Part shown: positions 1 through 7,862 of the stretch, one piece after another
Layout: each line of letters starts with the position of its first letter
Position numbering within the stretch: the stretch's first letter is position 1
Assembly: GCA_004325065.1 (NCBI GenBank)
Contig: PITI01000574.1
Location: 1-10,706 of the forward strand
From: Hamiltosporidium magnivora
Lineage: Eukaryota > Microsporidia > Dubosqiidae
Length of the DNA: 10,706 bases
Direction of reading: 5' to 3'
Position numbers and translations under genes: made by a program
Notes under the pieces: generated by a model
What the model saw: the letters and a program-made list of their open reading frames with translations, nothing else
The model's database searches: none
Told to the model about the DNA's origin: nothing

Positions 1-653
1 TTCTTTGATTTTACTCAAGAATTTATCTCTCAGGTTTATATACTCCGTGGAGTCGGTCAAAGTGCATGTATCAGTGAGACAAGTGGCGATTCTACGTCGC
101 TCACCATTCTCTTCTGATTTTACTTCCTTTCCCATCTCACTTTGTGCCAATTTTTTTAACACTTCGAGAGTTTCAGTGCAGCCGAATTTCTCATTATAGT
201 ACCTGTGAAGCTCTGTCCAGCCATTTCTTGGCATTCTTTCAAACCTTGTCTGTACCGCAAAAAAAACAATTCGAGGCCATTCCTTCGGGTCGGCTGTTAC
301 GGAATCGAATATCGTCCGCAATGCCATTAGCCTGTTACCTTCCGGAATAGCTAGAGTACAGGGGTTTGTCATGTCGTACGATGGCTCGCACGCAGAGACT
401 TCAACCGAAGAGGGAACTGGTGCATTAGGCAAGGTAAGGTGTCAAGCCCACTATTTTGCATTTTACTGCATGTTTGACTTGGTGTTGGAGGTGTTATTGT
501 TGTGTAGGAGGAGGAAGGTAGGGAAATCGCCGGTGGGTGTAGCTTACATTTTTGTACCTCATTATCACGCTTTTTCACCTCATCAGCGTCGTTTGCAGCC
601 TTTATTTTGGTATTTTATGATGTTTCGCTGCCAACATTTTTCTTTCTACCCAT
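1..653 (-). pseudogene. Broken N-terminal part of a long ORF, possibly a non-LTR retrotransposon protein; runs off the left edge
   Basis: On the minus strand an ATG at 653 begins MGRKKNVGSETS and meets TAA at 617-615. The same frame then stays open from 614 down to a TGA at about 369 and has a Ser/Pro/Thr-rich stretch (HPPAISLPSSSYTT). A second frame is open from 441 to base 1, where the window cuts it. Its product includes RLMALRTIFDSV, WTELHRYYNEKFGC and EYINLRDKFLSKIKE, a convincing globular composition with Trp, Cys and paired charges. The two frames overlap at 369-441, so one frameshift there would join them. One stop plus one frameshift argue for a dead copy. The basic start, low-complexity linker and helical domain, and my memory of Dong/R4-like LINE proteins in microsporidia, suggest the N-terminus of a LINE ORF. 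No reverse transcriptase is visible, since it would lie left of base 1. The coding signal is fairly sure; the family is a guess. Confidence 0.45.
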
Positions 654-674
654 TTTATCTTTGCAATGAATATA

Positions 675-699
675 ATAATTATTTTTAACAAATAAAAAT
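675..699 (+). repeat. Candidate left terminal inverted repeat
   Basis: It begins ATAATTATTTTTAACAAA directly after a TA at 673-674, and pairs with 1929-1953 read on the opposite strand. Mismatches occur at three positions across the 27-base comparison that includes the TA. It is AT-rich, so chance similarity is possible. Confidence 0.4.
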
Positions 700-917
700 G
701 TGCAAAATAATTCATTTCATTAAAAATTGGCTCCCATGTCAAACTTTTTTTCATGAAAATACCAACGAGAACAAATAGCGTTTCAATCGAGGCGACATCA
801 GAATTTATAAAGTGTAAAAAGGACAAGGGTTTGAAGTGTCTTGTGGAAATATGAAATCAAGCAACGAAAAGCTGTTACTAACCACCATTCCAACCCGAGG
901 AAACAAATAGTTTCCCA

Positions 918-1893
918 TACGATCGGGAACGCATAAATGCAAAGACATTGGAAGGTCATTCTAGTCTGCAATTACCTCAATGTATCGAATAAATTACCAA
1001 ACAGTTAATAGTATCGTTTGGCGATATTTAAAAACCGGCCTGGTATTTGTCGAGAAAAGAGGTGATGATAAGCGCTCAAAGTTGCCTTTGGAAATAAAAG
1101 AGAGCTTACAAACTTATGTGGATTTGAAGGGTACGAAAACCCTGCATTGGTTGGCAGAATGTGTCCAAAGTACCTTTAATATTGATGTGTCAACTAGTAC
1201 AATTGATCGCGCAATAAGAGAGTTCTATTATACTTTAAAGCGTGTATCATTAGTGTCTGAGCGTAGAAATTCACCTTCTAAAATTGAGCACAGAACCAAT
1301 TACACAAATAGTTTTTGTGAGTTGGAGGTTGCAGACGAAGACAAAAACTTTGTCTCTTTAGATGAAGTTGAATTCGAGGTAGTAACACGTTCCAGTAGAG
1401 GCCGTAATATGAGAAGGAAATTAGCGTACCTATTTGTGACTGCAGCCCGAAGTAGAAATATTTTGAAAGTCGAAGCAATGAACAAATACGGTAGCATATA
1501 CCATAAGATTCATCAGAGGGATTTAAATGAAGAGGACTTCAAATTTCCCATTAAGTAGATATATGAAGGTGTCAACGGCAAAGGATTTCGACTCCTATAT
1601 TTGTAATTTACAATTCGAGAATTCATCACTATCTTGAATTGAATGATGATGAGGAAATTGCCTCTTATCGAATAAAATACCTTCCACGTTACTCTCCATT
1701 TCTTAATCCAATTGAGAATGTATTTACAGTCTGGAAAAATAATGCATTTCGAGGTGGTGAGCGTACTGAGTCTCACCTGAGAATATTTTTTTAAAAAAAT
1801 TTAATGAATCACAGGAGAATATCGTAGTTCCACTGATCGAAAAATGTTAAATATTTGCAGAAGGCTAAAGTAGAACAAGTGATTTCTAAATAA
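918..1893 (+). pseudogene. IS630/Tc1-like transposase, DD34E type, frameshifted and catalytically dead
   Basis: This enzyme cuts and re-inserts its element at TA sites. The relic starts around 918 (YDRERINAKTLEGHSS in another frame). The main open frame is 980-1558, 192 codons. It begins with a helix-turn-helix region (INYQTVNSIVWRYLKTG) followed by a basic linker and a second DNA-binding domain. The first catalytic Asp is in FVSLDEVEFEV with the usual TRSSRGR after it. A frameshift near 1559-1580 moves the reading to STPIFVIYNSRIHH, where the second catalytic Asp (normally in a V-x-D-N motif) is Tyr. In that same frame the third acidic residue is present in RYSPFLNPIENVF, 34 residues later, which is the DD34E spacing. 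Further shifts at the T/A run near 1786-1800 and near 1840 lead to a C-terminus ending in QVISK at a TAA (1891-1893). At least three to four frameshifts plus D-to-Y make it non-functional. Confidence 0.85.
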
Positions 1894-1928
1894 CCTATAG
1901 TAAGTACTGTTTATCTTTTATTATTTTA

Positions 1929-1953
1929 AATTTTTTTTGTGAAAAATAATTAT
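1929..1953 (-). repeat. Candidate right terminal inverted repeat
   Basis: Read on the minus strand it begins ATAATTATTTTTCACAAA, matching the left end at 675-699, and is followed by TA at 1954-1955. It lies 35 bp past the transposase stop codon, a plausible element end. Confidence 0.4.
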
Positions 1954-1954
1954 T

Positions 1955-1989
1955 ATTTCGATAGCAAGGATTGTCATATTGCTCGAAAT
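1955..1989. repeat. Imperfect hairpin just outside the transposon's right end
   Basis: ATTTCGATAGCAA (1955-1967) can pair with TTGCTCGAAAT (1979-1989), with one bulged base and an 11-base loop. It abuts the predicted right end of the transposon. It may be chance or the edge of another short inverted-repeat element; no function is implied. Confidence 0.3.
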
Positions 1990-2072
1990 ATTATGAGATT
2001 GATTCAAAGGAATATTATATTGATCGAAACACACTATTTACTTCTAACCATTTTACCAAAACGTTTCTTCTG

Positions 2073-2363
2073 CTAATTAAATTCTTTGTTGATGTGTACT
2101 GTCGGTTTATCTATTGTGACTACTCCTTCTGAAATAGGTTTAGGTTTTTTTAAAAATTTTAACCCCATATTCCTCGGTACATACATTCTTAAAGGACGTA
2201 TTGGTCCCTCGTGCACCTCAAATATCTCAATAACTTCCATCTCTGAACTTTTCAAACTCTTTTCGGCATTTCGTTTCGACTCAACTCCTCTTCGTCGATC
2301 AAAGAAAATTGTTTCAAAAATCTTCTTAAGCACTATTGATTGAATGTATATCTCTATATTCAT
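2073..2363 (-). CDS. Short ORF of unknown function (96 codons), possible gene fragment
   Basis: The frame is open on the minus strand from a TGA near 2405 and has an ATG at 2363. The product is charged and unlike random AT-rich translation: a helical, hydrophobic start, then FDRRRGVESKRNAEKSLKS, EMEVIEIFEVHEGPIRPLR, and a Lys/Pro stretch ending in TIDKPTVHINKEFN. No signal peptide or membrane segment is evident. I do not recognise the family. The plus strand is also open here (2086-2343), but its product looks like an antisense shadow rich in Ser, Phe and Leu. It could be a fragment of a larger protein or transposon ORF, or a genuine short gene. Confidence 0.35.
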   Translation of the reverse strand: MNIEIYIQSIVLKKIFETIFFDRRRGVESKRNAEKSLKSSEMEVIEIFEVHEGPIRPLRMYVPRNMGLKFLKKPKPISEGVVTIDKPTVHINKEFN

Positions 2364-3739
2364 TCGTGTTTGCAGTATTTTGAAGTATGATTTACTGTAT
2401 TTTGATCAAATACCGTTCCATGCCATCACATAAGAAATTATCTCTAACATTATACATACAAATAAGAACTAATTTATTGGCACACAAGTCATACTTAGTA
2501 AGTTTTCGGTTTCAACCATTTTAAGTGAATCTCGGGAAGCAATTAATAATTCAATGTATAATATCTTCTTTCTACCTATAATGAAATATAAATCTCAGGT
2601 CTATTATTCCGAATTTGACATCGGTTTTTATTCTGGTGTTCACTCTTATCTCGCATACCGTTATTAAAAGTTTCTTGACCTGTGTTGCTCAAATTCATTT
2701 ATTTTTACATAACAATGAAAAAAAATCATTTAGTAAAATATCAACAAAGCATAGTGGAGTATTCTATTACATGATTATGCGTTATTGGATTTTCTTATAA
2801 AATATAAAATATATTCTATTTGAAAACCCAAATGGTGGCAGAACGGTAACAAAAGAACCAAAGTAATAAACCTTTCCTCTTTAAGAAAGAACTTTTTAGT
2901 TACACGGATTAAAAAAATCCTTTAATTTTGATGATACAGCAGTCTCTATCAAAGATACTTTCAATCTAGGTGCCTCGAGAGATTTTACTACACATAGGAA
3001 CTCCTGGTTTTTTGTGGTTAAACTATATTTAAAATACAAAAATTGTTTTTTCTTCTTCATTCAATTAACATCGATCTTGGTAAACACAGCAGAAAATATA
3101 ATGAGCAAAAGTGAATTTTGAAATTTCTGATTCTAGATATTTCAAACGAGGTAAAGCAGAAAAAATTATATAATTTAATAATTTTTGCAAATTTCTAGAG
3201 GATCCTTGTAATTAAATTTTTGTAGAAAAGAAGCGATTATTTTTCCTAAAATTATTCTGTAAATCAGAGGTGTTATAAAGTTTCTAAGTTCGCAACAAAG
3301 ACATTCTGATAATAACGTACGCTTGGCTTCTACAACTTTCAAGCAAATACTGTATGTGAGAATTAACGGAAAATTATAAATTTATAAACAAACTTGATAT
3401 TTTTGTGGCACATATAACTACGTAAATTTTTTTGGAGAAAATGGAAAAGAAGAAATGTTACACTCACAGTGTTTTTTATATTATTGCAGCTTTTTTTCAA
3501 TTTTAAGGTTTTAGATGAATTAAAATTTAGGAAAAAAAAGTTTTTCTTAAAATGTCTAAATTAAAGTTAAAATAAAAAACCACGATAAAAAATAAAAACT
3601 GAGCCACTGGTTAAAAAATGGTTCATCTGGTTGCTAAGCTGTTTTTTAAAATCTAAATTCGCGATTTTTTATTTGCTTTATCACATATTGAGCATCTATC
3701 TCGGCTTTTTTTTCTTAATACCTGTCTATTTTTATCCTT
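2364..3739. other. AT-rich stretch without a recognisable gene
   Basis: There are no long open frames with protein-like composition and no convincing tRNA or repeat array. A 61-codon frame at 2615-2800 (plus) starts at TTG and is hydrophobic and low-complexity; I do not call it. Around 3480-3740 there are several long A or T runs leading up to the GC-rich island. Confidence 0.5.
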
Positions 3740-3956
3740 GTCACCACCATGCCGGAGCATAATTGGCTTGAAATATTCTCTGCTTGTCGTAAGTGGCGAT
3801 TAAAAGGGACTAGTCCTCCGGGCTAGGCGTAGTGCTGACAACCCCCCTTTAAAACCACTTTGTTTCTAAACCTGAAAAAGTAAACAAAGCTACTTAAAGA
3901 CCAGTGGTCGGTATTACAGAAGGGGGCAAAGGCTCGTGCAGGGCTGTAGTACCGTT
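3740..3956 (+). mobile_element. GC-rich island resembling a conserved non-coding segment of arthropod non-LTR elements
   Basis: By hand count 3781-3840 is about 53% G+C and 3901-3960 about 57%, against about 28% just upstream (3661-3720). The island contains motifs I recall from the 5' non-coding region of non-LTR retrotransposons or derived short elements common in arthropod genomes: CATGCCGGAG, CTGCTTGTCGTAAG then GGCGATTAAAAGGGA, CCGGGCTAGGCGTAG, GCTGACAACCC, and a final GGCTCGTGCAGGGC. It also has self-complementary parts: CCGGAG (3752-3757) with CTCCGG (3816-3821), GGACTAGTCC (3807-3816), and GACCA/TGGTC around 3904. No ORF starts convincingly in it and AT-rich DNA resumes directly after it. 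I read it as a truncated or solo insertion. The family match is from memory and needs a search. Confidence 0.5.
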
Positions 3957-4247
3957 GATGATTCATATATTTATTTTATCTCCAAGATCAGTAAATATGG
4001 CATAGTAAAAATAAAACCGGGTAAGCATAAAAACATTAGCAATCATATTCTGTTTTTCAACATGCATTTATCTATACTGAAGAACAAAATTAATGGATTT
4101 CTATTAACCAAGTTCAAGGATACTAAAAAAAAAATTCCTCTGTTTGACAAAAAACTTCGTAAAATTTTATCAATAAGTCCGATTCTACATAGAAAACTTA
4201 AAATATCCAGCCTTTGCGAAATGCATCATTTTTATGATTTTTTGTAA
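3936..4247 (+). CDS. Dubious ORF of unknown function (103 codons; 62 from the first internal ATG)
   Basis: The frame opens inside the GC-rich island at a GTG and runs to a TAA at 4245-4247. The first ATG is at 4062. The product is rich in Lys, Ile, Leu and Phe (for example NKINGFLLTKFKDTKKK), a composition that AT-rich random sequence can also give. No motif, signal peptide or homology is recognised. The first 20 or so codons come from the putative mobile-element sequence, so a real gene would more likely start at 4062. It may be chance. Confidence 0.15.
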   Translation: MQGCSTVDDSYIYFISKISKYGIVKIKPGKHKNISNHILFFNMHLSILKNKINGFLLTKFKDTKKKIPLFDKKLRKILSISPILHRKLKISSLCEMHHFYDFL

Positions 4248-4771
4248 ATCAAATAGTTGAATCAATAGAAAATGTAAAAAGTTTAATATTAAAAATACTA
4301 AATGTCGAAAATTATATTTGATTTACAAAAGAAATTCAACCGCATGCATGAAATATAGAAGGAGTACCTAAATCGAATTATTCTTTTGGGATATAATTAT
4401 TCAAATTGTGCAACTTGATTGGATAAAAGTTATTAAAATCATGAACTTGAAAATACACTAGCAAAAGTAAAAGGAGTATTTATACTGTCTAATCCTAAAC
4501 CTTTTTTTCATTTGCAATCATCTTTAAACCGAAATATTTAGATATGATAATAAGCAAAGAATATGCCTATGCATAAAAAAGAACACTAGAAACATGAAAT
4601 AAAGGAAATTTAACCAATACTAAGCAATTTTAAACAGAAATTCAAAATAAAAATTTATTCAAAAATTTTCTATTATGTAGAAATATATCTGTATTCATAT
4701 ATGGAATATATTAAATTCAACTGCATCTTTATCTTTTAAATACCAAATAATAAAATAATTGCTGTAATGTA
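4248..4771. other. AT-rich intergenic stretch
   Basis: I see no open frame, repeat array or structured RNA that I can support. It is the region downstream of the secreted-protein gene on the minus strand and would hold its 3' untranslated end. Confidence 0.5.
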
Positions 4772-4798
4772 AAATCTCTATCGGGATTTTAGAGATTT
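4772..4798 (-). terminator. 9-bp hairpin spanning the stop codon of the secreted-protein gene
   Basis: AAATCTCTA (4772-4780) and TAGAGATTT (4790-4798) are perfect inverted repeats around a 9-base loop. The minus-strand gene's TAA (4791-4789) lies at the stem-loop junction, so the hairpin covers its last codons and first 3' bases. It could mark the mRNA 3' end or be chance in AT-rich DNA; termination is an inference. Confidence 0.25.
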
Positions 4799-5619
4799 CT
4801 GATGTAATCGCAATTCGAAGAAGGCACTATAGTAATTGCTTTTTCTATTCTGAAATAAATTTCGTTTTGAATTAGGTGAAACTTCAAGTATATCGGAAAT
4901 TTCCCTGCTATTACATAAATGTAATATAAAGAATCGGGCCTAAACCTATTAAATGGATGTTTAGTAACATACCAATTAAAATTGAATCCAAATGTAAAGG
5001 AAGAAAATTTTAGTAAAATTTTAAATTTGTACTCTGAATCATCAGACTTTCTCGTTGAATATAAATATTCGAATTCTGTTACGAAAAAATAAGTTTCGAA
5101 TTTGTCTGTTTGTCTTAAAAGAAATACTGTTGTTTCATTCTTAATATTGGGCAGTGTAGAATGAAATGAAATCTTGTACCGATTTTTTATGCTTTTCTTT
5201 AAGACTTTCTTTCTGTATGTACTTTCGTCTAATTCTAAATCACTCTTATCAATGATATATAATGTGCAATTCAAATGCGAGAAACATAACATTTCGCGAT
5301 GAGTAGTTTTAAAAATTTCTATCATTTTATCTTTATCAATATTTTCTTCGAAATTTTTGAATTCACTGAATACCTTAATCCATACACCATTTTTCGAATT
5401 AAGCAAAATATCTATAGAATAACTTAGATACTTTTTAGGTGTTTTCTTAAATATGCCTTTACAGGTATCTTCTATTGAAACAAAATGGTTATTTAAATTA
5501 TTGAATCTGCACGTAATAACTCCTATGCATTTATGTATTCGAAATATCTTATCTAAAATTATTTTAAATTTATTTTTACAAGCAAAAATATAACATTTTC
5601 TTTGTATCTCCTTTGACAA
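4789..5619 (-). CDS. C-terminal part of a predicted secreted protein of unknown family (frameshifted gene)
   Basis: This 276-codon frame has the composition of a real protein: KTPKKYLSYSIDILLNSKNG, THREMLCFSHLNCTLYI, and a beta-rich end with repeated aromatic residues (FFVTEFEYLYSTRKSDDSEY, KFSSFTFGFNFNWYVTKHPF). There is no internal membrane segment or catalytic motif that I recognise. It opens at a TTG right after an in-frame TAA, and its first ATG is only at 5325, so it lacks a proper start. The preceding frame (5559-6029) overlaps it by about 60 bases and supplies an ATG and a signal peptide. The two halves therefore look like one gene of about 410 codons broken by a single-base indel between about 5559 and 5622, a mutation or an assembly error. 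Function unknown; lineage-specific secreted proteins of this sort are common in microsporidia. Confidence 0.55.
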   Translation of the reverse strand: MSKEIQRKCYIFACKNKFKIILDKIFRIHKCIGVITCRFNNLNNHFVSIEDTCKGIFKKTPKKYLSYSIDILLNSKNGVWIKVFSEFKNFEENIDKDKMIEIFKTTHREMLCFSHLNCTLYIIDKSDLELDESTYRKKVLKKSIKNRYKISFHSTLPNIKNETTVFLLRQTDKFETYFFVTEFEYLYSTRKSDDSEYKFKILLKFSSFTFGFNFNWYVTKHPFNRFRPDSLYYIYVIAGKFPIYLKFHLIQNEIYFRIEKAITIVPSSNCDYIRNL

Positions 5620-6029
5620 TTATTCTTAGAATTAATGCTAGATATAGACCATATGTCATTAATTTTTCGATTTATGCTAAATAACTTTAGCTTTATACGC
5701 TCTATATTTCTTGTAGACTTACTATTTGGTATATTAATATTAATTTCGTAGTTATTGGAGGATTTCGCTTGTATATGATTTGATAATACATTAGCAAAGG
5801 CTCTGATCTGGCTATCATAGCAGAATAGAAATGTATAATCAACAGCTCTAAGCCACGATGCCAGCTCCTTCGTTTTTTTATAATATAAATCCAGCGACTT
5901 TTTTACAAAGATGTCTCTATATTCATCAATATTGTAATGTCTGGATAAAATTCTTTCGAATAGACATACGACTACGAATATATGGAATAAAAATGTATTT
6001 TTTTTGACGAAGTAACATACTGTGCGCAT
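5559..6029 (-). CDS. N-terminal part of the same predicted secreted protein, with signal peptide
   Basis: The frame starts at ATG 6029, directly after an in-frame TAG, and has 156 codons. Residues 1-30 form a typical signal peptide: a basic Lys pair near residue 9, then a hydrophobic core (NTFLFHIFVVVCLF) and a likely cleavage around ILSRHYN. The following part is helical and charged (YRDIFVKKSLDLYYKKTKEL, WLRAVDYTFLF) and ends in a basic Asn/Ser/Lys-rich run. The last 20 or so codons overlap the next frame (4789-5619), and a frame change in this overlap would join them. The product is expected to enter the secretory pathway, perhaps for export to the host or spore surface; that role is inference. 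I do not recognise the family. Confidence 0.55.
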   Translation of the reverse strand: MRTVCYFVKKNTFLFHIFVVVCLFERILSRHYNIDEYRDIFVKKSLDLYYKKTKELASWLRAVDYTFLFCYDSQIRAFANVLSNHIQAKSSNNYEININIPNSKSTRNIERIKLKLFSINRKINDIWSISSINSKNNCQRRYKENVIFLLVKINLK

Positions 6030-6740
6030 CTATGAGGCATATAGATCAGTCTTTTATGGTTTTCATAAAAATGTTTTTTCTTTAATTAAATAAATTGGTT
6101 TTATAAAAAGGGAATTTTTAGACAAAACAGTTACAGATTGCGAAATTATAAGAATAAAATCTTTGATCTATGTGTATTTCGAAATAAAAATATCATAGAA
6201 GAAAACATTTACTTCCATTATTCGAATCGAAGCATCAAAATGATATATTGTAAATATTAAATGTGGATTTTGAAGATTAAAAACTAGAAATTGGTCTAGA
6301 AAAACAACAAACATGTCAATATTCTATGTTTAAAACAATTTATTTTTTTATTAAAACCTCTGCTTCTTTAAAAATAAAGTGTTATACATTTGAAAACGCT
6401 CAGATATATAGTATTTGTAGACACAAGATTTAAATTCATAAAACTTTTTAAGTGTCAATAATTATTAATTGCTTCGTTAAAATTTTCTGTAACTTTACAG
6501 TCTTAAATTATAATATTTAAGTGAATAATTTGTTATTTACAGAAATATAAAAATTCACTTGATTTGCTCTAAATATCGATAATTGATAAAATATTATTCG
6601 AAGTTTTTAATTTAATTAAGATCATTGTTAAGTGTAATATTTGATGCAATTGTAATGCATTAACGCTGTTTTTGGTTTTACTTCTAAAGACAACACAGTG
6701 CTTCATTCGGATCCCTAAGATACCTAAGTACCAAATTTTT
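6030..6740. other. AT-rich intergenic stretch upstream of the secreted-protein gene
   Basis: It should hold the promoter of the minus-strand gene starting at 6029, but I see no recognisable element; no CCC or GGG motif lies next to that ATG. The minus-strand frame at 6569-6766 is discussed under rejected items. Confidence 0.5.
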
Positions 6741-6902
6741 TCATCTAAAGGGTGTGTAAAGCCCATTTAATGAGCGAAACAGCAAAGGTTCTTTAATATA
6801 CGTTAATGGAGTAAAATCGCAAGTCGAACCACACATAGGCCTTTCCTGGGACAAACGGTCTTTTTCACGCAACTTAAGAGCCTTAACCGAATAGACTTCT
6901 AG
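6741..6902 (-). pseudogene. Short open frame (53 codons) with protein-like content, possible gene relic
   Basis: Local G+C is higher than in the flanks. Between a TAA at 6905-6903 and a TGA at 6743-6741 the minus strand reads a balanced peptide including VYSVKALKLREKDRLSQER, PMCGSTCDFTPLTYIKE and LLFRSLNGLYTPF. It has no ATG near its beginning, and the frames on both sides are full of stops. The mix of Cys, Pro, Arg and Glu is unusual for random AT-rich DNA here, so it may be an exon-sized remnant of a decayed gene or transposon. Family unknown. Confidence 0.25.
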
Positions 6903-6905
6903 TTA

Positions 6906-7252
6906 AGATATATCGCGACGACTTACATTGAATCAATCTAAACCTAGCGATGTGAAACCAGCAAATATAATCGTCTATAAAGCTTTTCTGTTTCTTTAAA
7001 AAGTATGTTTTTTTGTATCTCGTAGACATCAACTCTTCAAACTGAATATGCAAGGCTAAGTTTCACACGTTTTATATAACATTACCCATATGTAAGCTGC
7101 AATTTCTAATATTATTAGTTTAAACGTGCGAAATTTCATATGAATAGAAAAATCTAAAACTAGATAAGAGCTTGGAAAAATTCAAGATTTGTCTTAGAAA
7201 TTAAACTTAGGACAGTTAGTTTGCCAGCCAAAGGCAAATCTCACTTATTCGA
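6906..7252. other. AT-rich stretch without a recognisable gene
   Basis: The only structure I see is a small inverted repeat, TTTGCC...GGCAAA, near 7220-7238. No coding frame is convincing. Confidence 0.45.
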
Positions 7253-7522
7253 ATGATATTGACTGTATCAACGGAGATATTCTACCTCTACATACGTCGA
7301 TTCACATATCTTCACCTCCAACATATAAACATGATTTTTAATCTAATTTACATAAAAAAACTACAACCCTTCTTTGTTGAAGGAGTTTCGCAGTTTTCGC
7401 CGACCCTCTTCCTTAAACATTCTCATGAAATGCTCAAAAACGTAAGGTATTTTTCTTCACTCAAAATCCAAAACAATAAACTAAACACAATTTTCAACCA
7501 ATCTTTAAACCAGAAATTTTAA
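7253..7522 (+). CDS. Dubious ORF of unknown function (89 codons)
   Basis: ATG at 7253, stop at 7520-7522. The product has an aromatic, hydrophobic first half (YLYIRRFTYLHLQHINMIF) and a more mixed second half (KLQPFFVEGVSQFSPTLFLK). No signal peptide, motif or family is recognised. The DNA is clearly C-rich and G-poor on the plus strand, a bias it shares with the following 600 bases, so the open frame may simply reflect that bias, which removes G-containing stop codons. Confidence 0.2.
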   Translation: MILTVSTEIFYLYIRRFTYLHLQHINMIFNLIYIKKLQPFFVEGVSQFSPTLFLKHSHEMLKNVRYFSSLKIQNNKLNTIFNQSLNQKF

Positions 7523-7785
7523 CTCTGACTATCCTTCATCCACCAAACATTTTAGTATTTAATCATAATCTACTATTTTATAAACAAAATCAACGATGTT
7601 TTTAGCTCCTTGAAAACCTCTATATTCCTTATTATTCCTAATCATTGATATTATCTTATTACTAATATTCTTTTTTCTTAATATTCTTATATCATTAATA
7701 TTCTCTTATTTATAAACCCATTTCTATATAATATCTAACCCTCATATATATTAAATCACTATTCCGTCTTATAACGCCCTCTTAT
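7523..7785. other. AT- and pyrimidine-rich spacer with irregular TTAATATTCTT repeats
   Basis: Around 7640-7715 the motif TTAATATTCTT and close variants recur several times without a fixed period. The plus strand is almost devoid of G. No gene is seen. It lies upstream of the OLA1 relic and would once have contained its promoter region. Confidence 0.4.
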
Positions 7786-7857
7786 AAAAATTTCTGGTAA
7801 ATCCTCATTAAAAATTTCAGTTAAATCTTCATTAAAAATTTCTATTAAATCTTCATT
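7786..7857. repeat. 24-bp tandem repeat, three copies plus a partial fourth
   Basis: Units at 7786-7809, 7810-7833 and 7834-7857 follow the pattern AAAAATTTCNNTTAAATCTT plus CATT, with a few substitutions between copies. A fourth begins at 7858 and breaks off into AAAAACCC just before the OLA1 start codon. Because the unit is a multiple of three, the minus strand reads a repeated octapeptide (EIFNEDL plus one variable residue); I take that as a by-product. The array sits where the leader or promoter of the OLA1 copy would be. Confidence 0.8.
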
Positions 7858-7862
7858 AAAAA

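Larger units (their letters stand above)
675..1953 (+). mobile_element. Tc1/mariner-IS630 DNA transposon, inactive copy (~1.28 kb)
   Basis: A decayed DD34E-type transposase (918-1893) sits between two copies of an imperfect inverted repeat. The sequence from 673 onward and the reverse complement of the sequence ending at 1955 agree at 24 of 27 positions. Each is bordered by a TA dinucleotide (673-674 and 1954-1955), as expected for this superfamily, which inserts at TA. The implied length of about 1279 bp is normal for such elements, and the relic's terminal stop lies only about 35 bp inside the right repeat. The repeat is AT-rich and of low complexity, so the boundaries are provisional; the transposase identity is the firmer part. 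The element starts about 20 bp from the putative retrotransposon start codon at 653. Confidence 0.5.

Noticed and set aside
5..350. Plus-strand open frames at 5-199 and 144-350
   Set aside because: They are antisense to the more protein-like minus-strand frame open from 441 to 1, and their Ser/Phe-rich products look like shadows.
1278..1497. Minus-strand open frames inside the transposase
   Set aside because: They are complete antisense shadows of the 980-1558 coding frame.
2615..2800. 61-codon plus-strand frame with a hydrophobic start that might be a signal peptide
   Set aside because: It starts at TTG, has low-complexity Phe/Leu/Ile content and no other support.
2836..2846. tRNA A-box-like sequence TGGCAGAACGG
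   Set aside because: No matching B box or cloverleaf stems follow within the next 70 bases.
5559..5622. Programmed ribosomal frameshift in the secreted-protein gene
   Set aside because: I see no clear slippery heptamer with a downstream structure, so a plain indel or sequence error is simpler.
6569..6766. 65-codon minus-strand frame beginning MGFTHPLDEKIW
   Set aside because: The composition is mixed, but it overlaps a better-looking alternative frame (6741-6902) and no family is recognised. Both may be chance or relics.
7786..7857. CRISPR-like array
   Set aside because: The 24-bp units are directly adjacent with no unique spacers, and the genome is eukaryotic.
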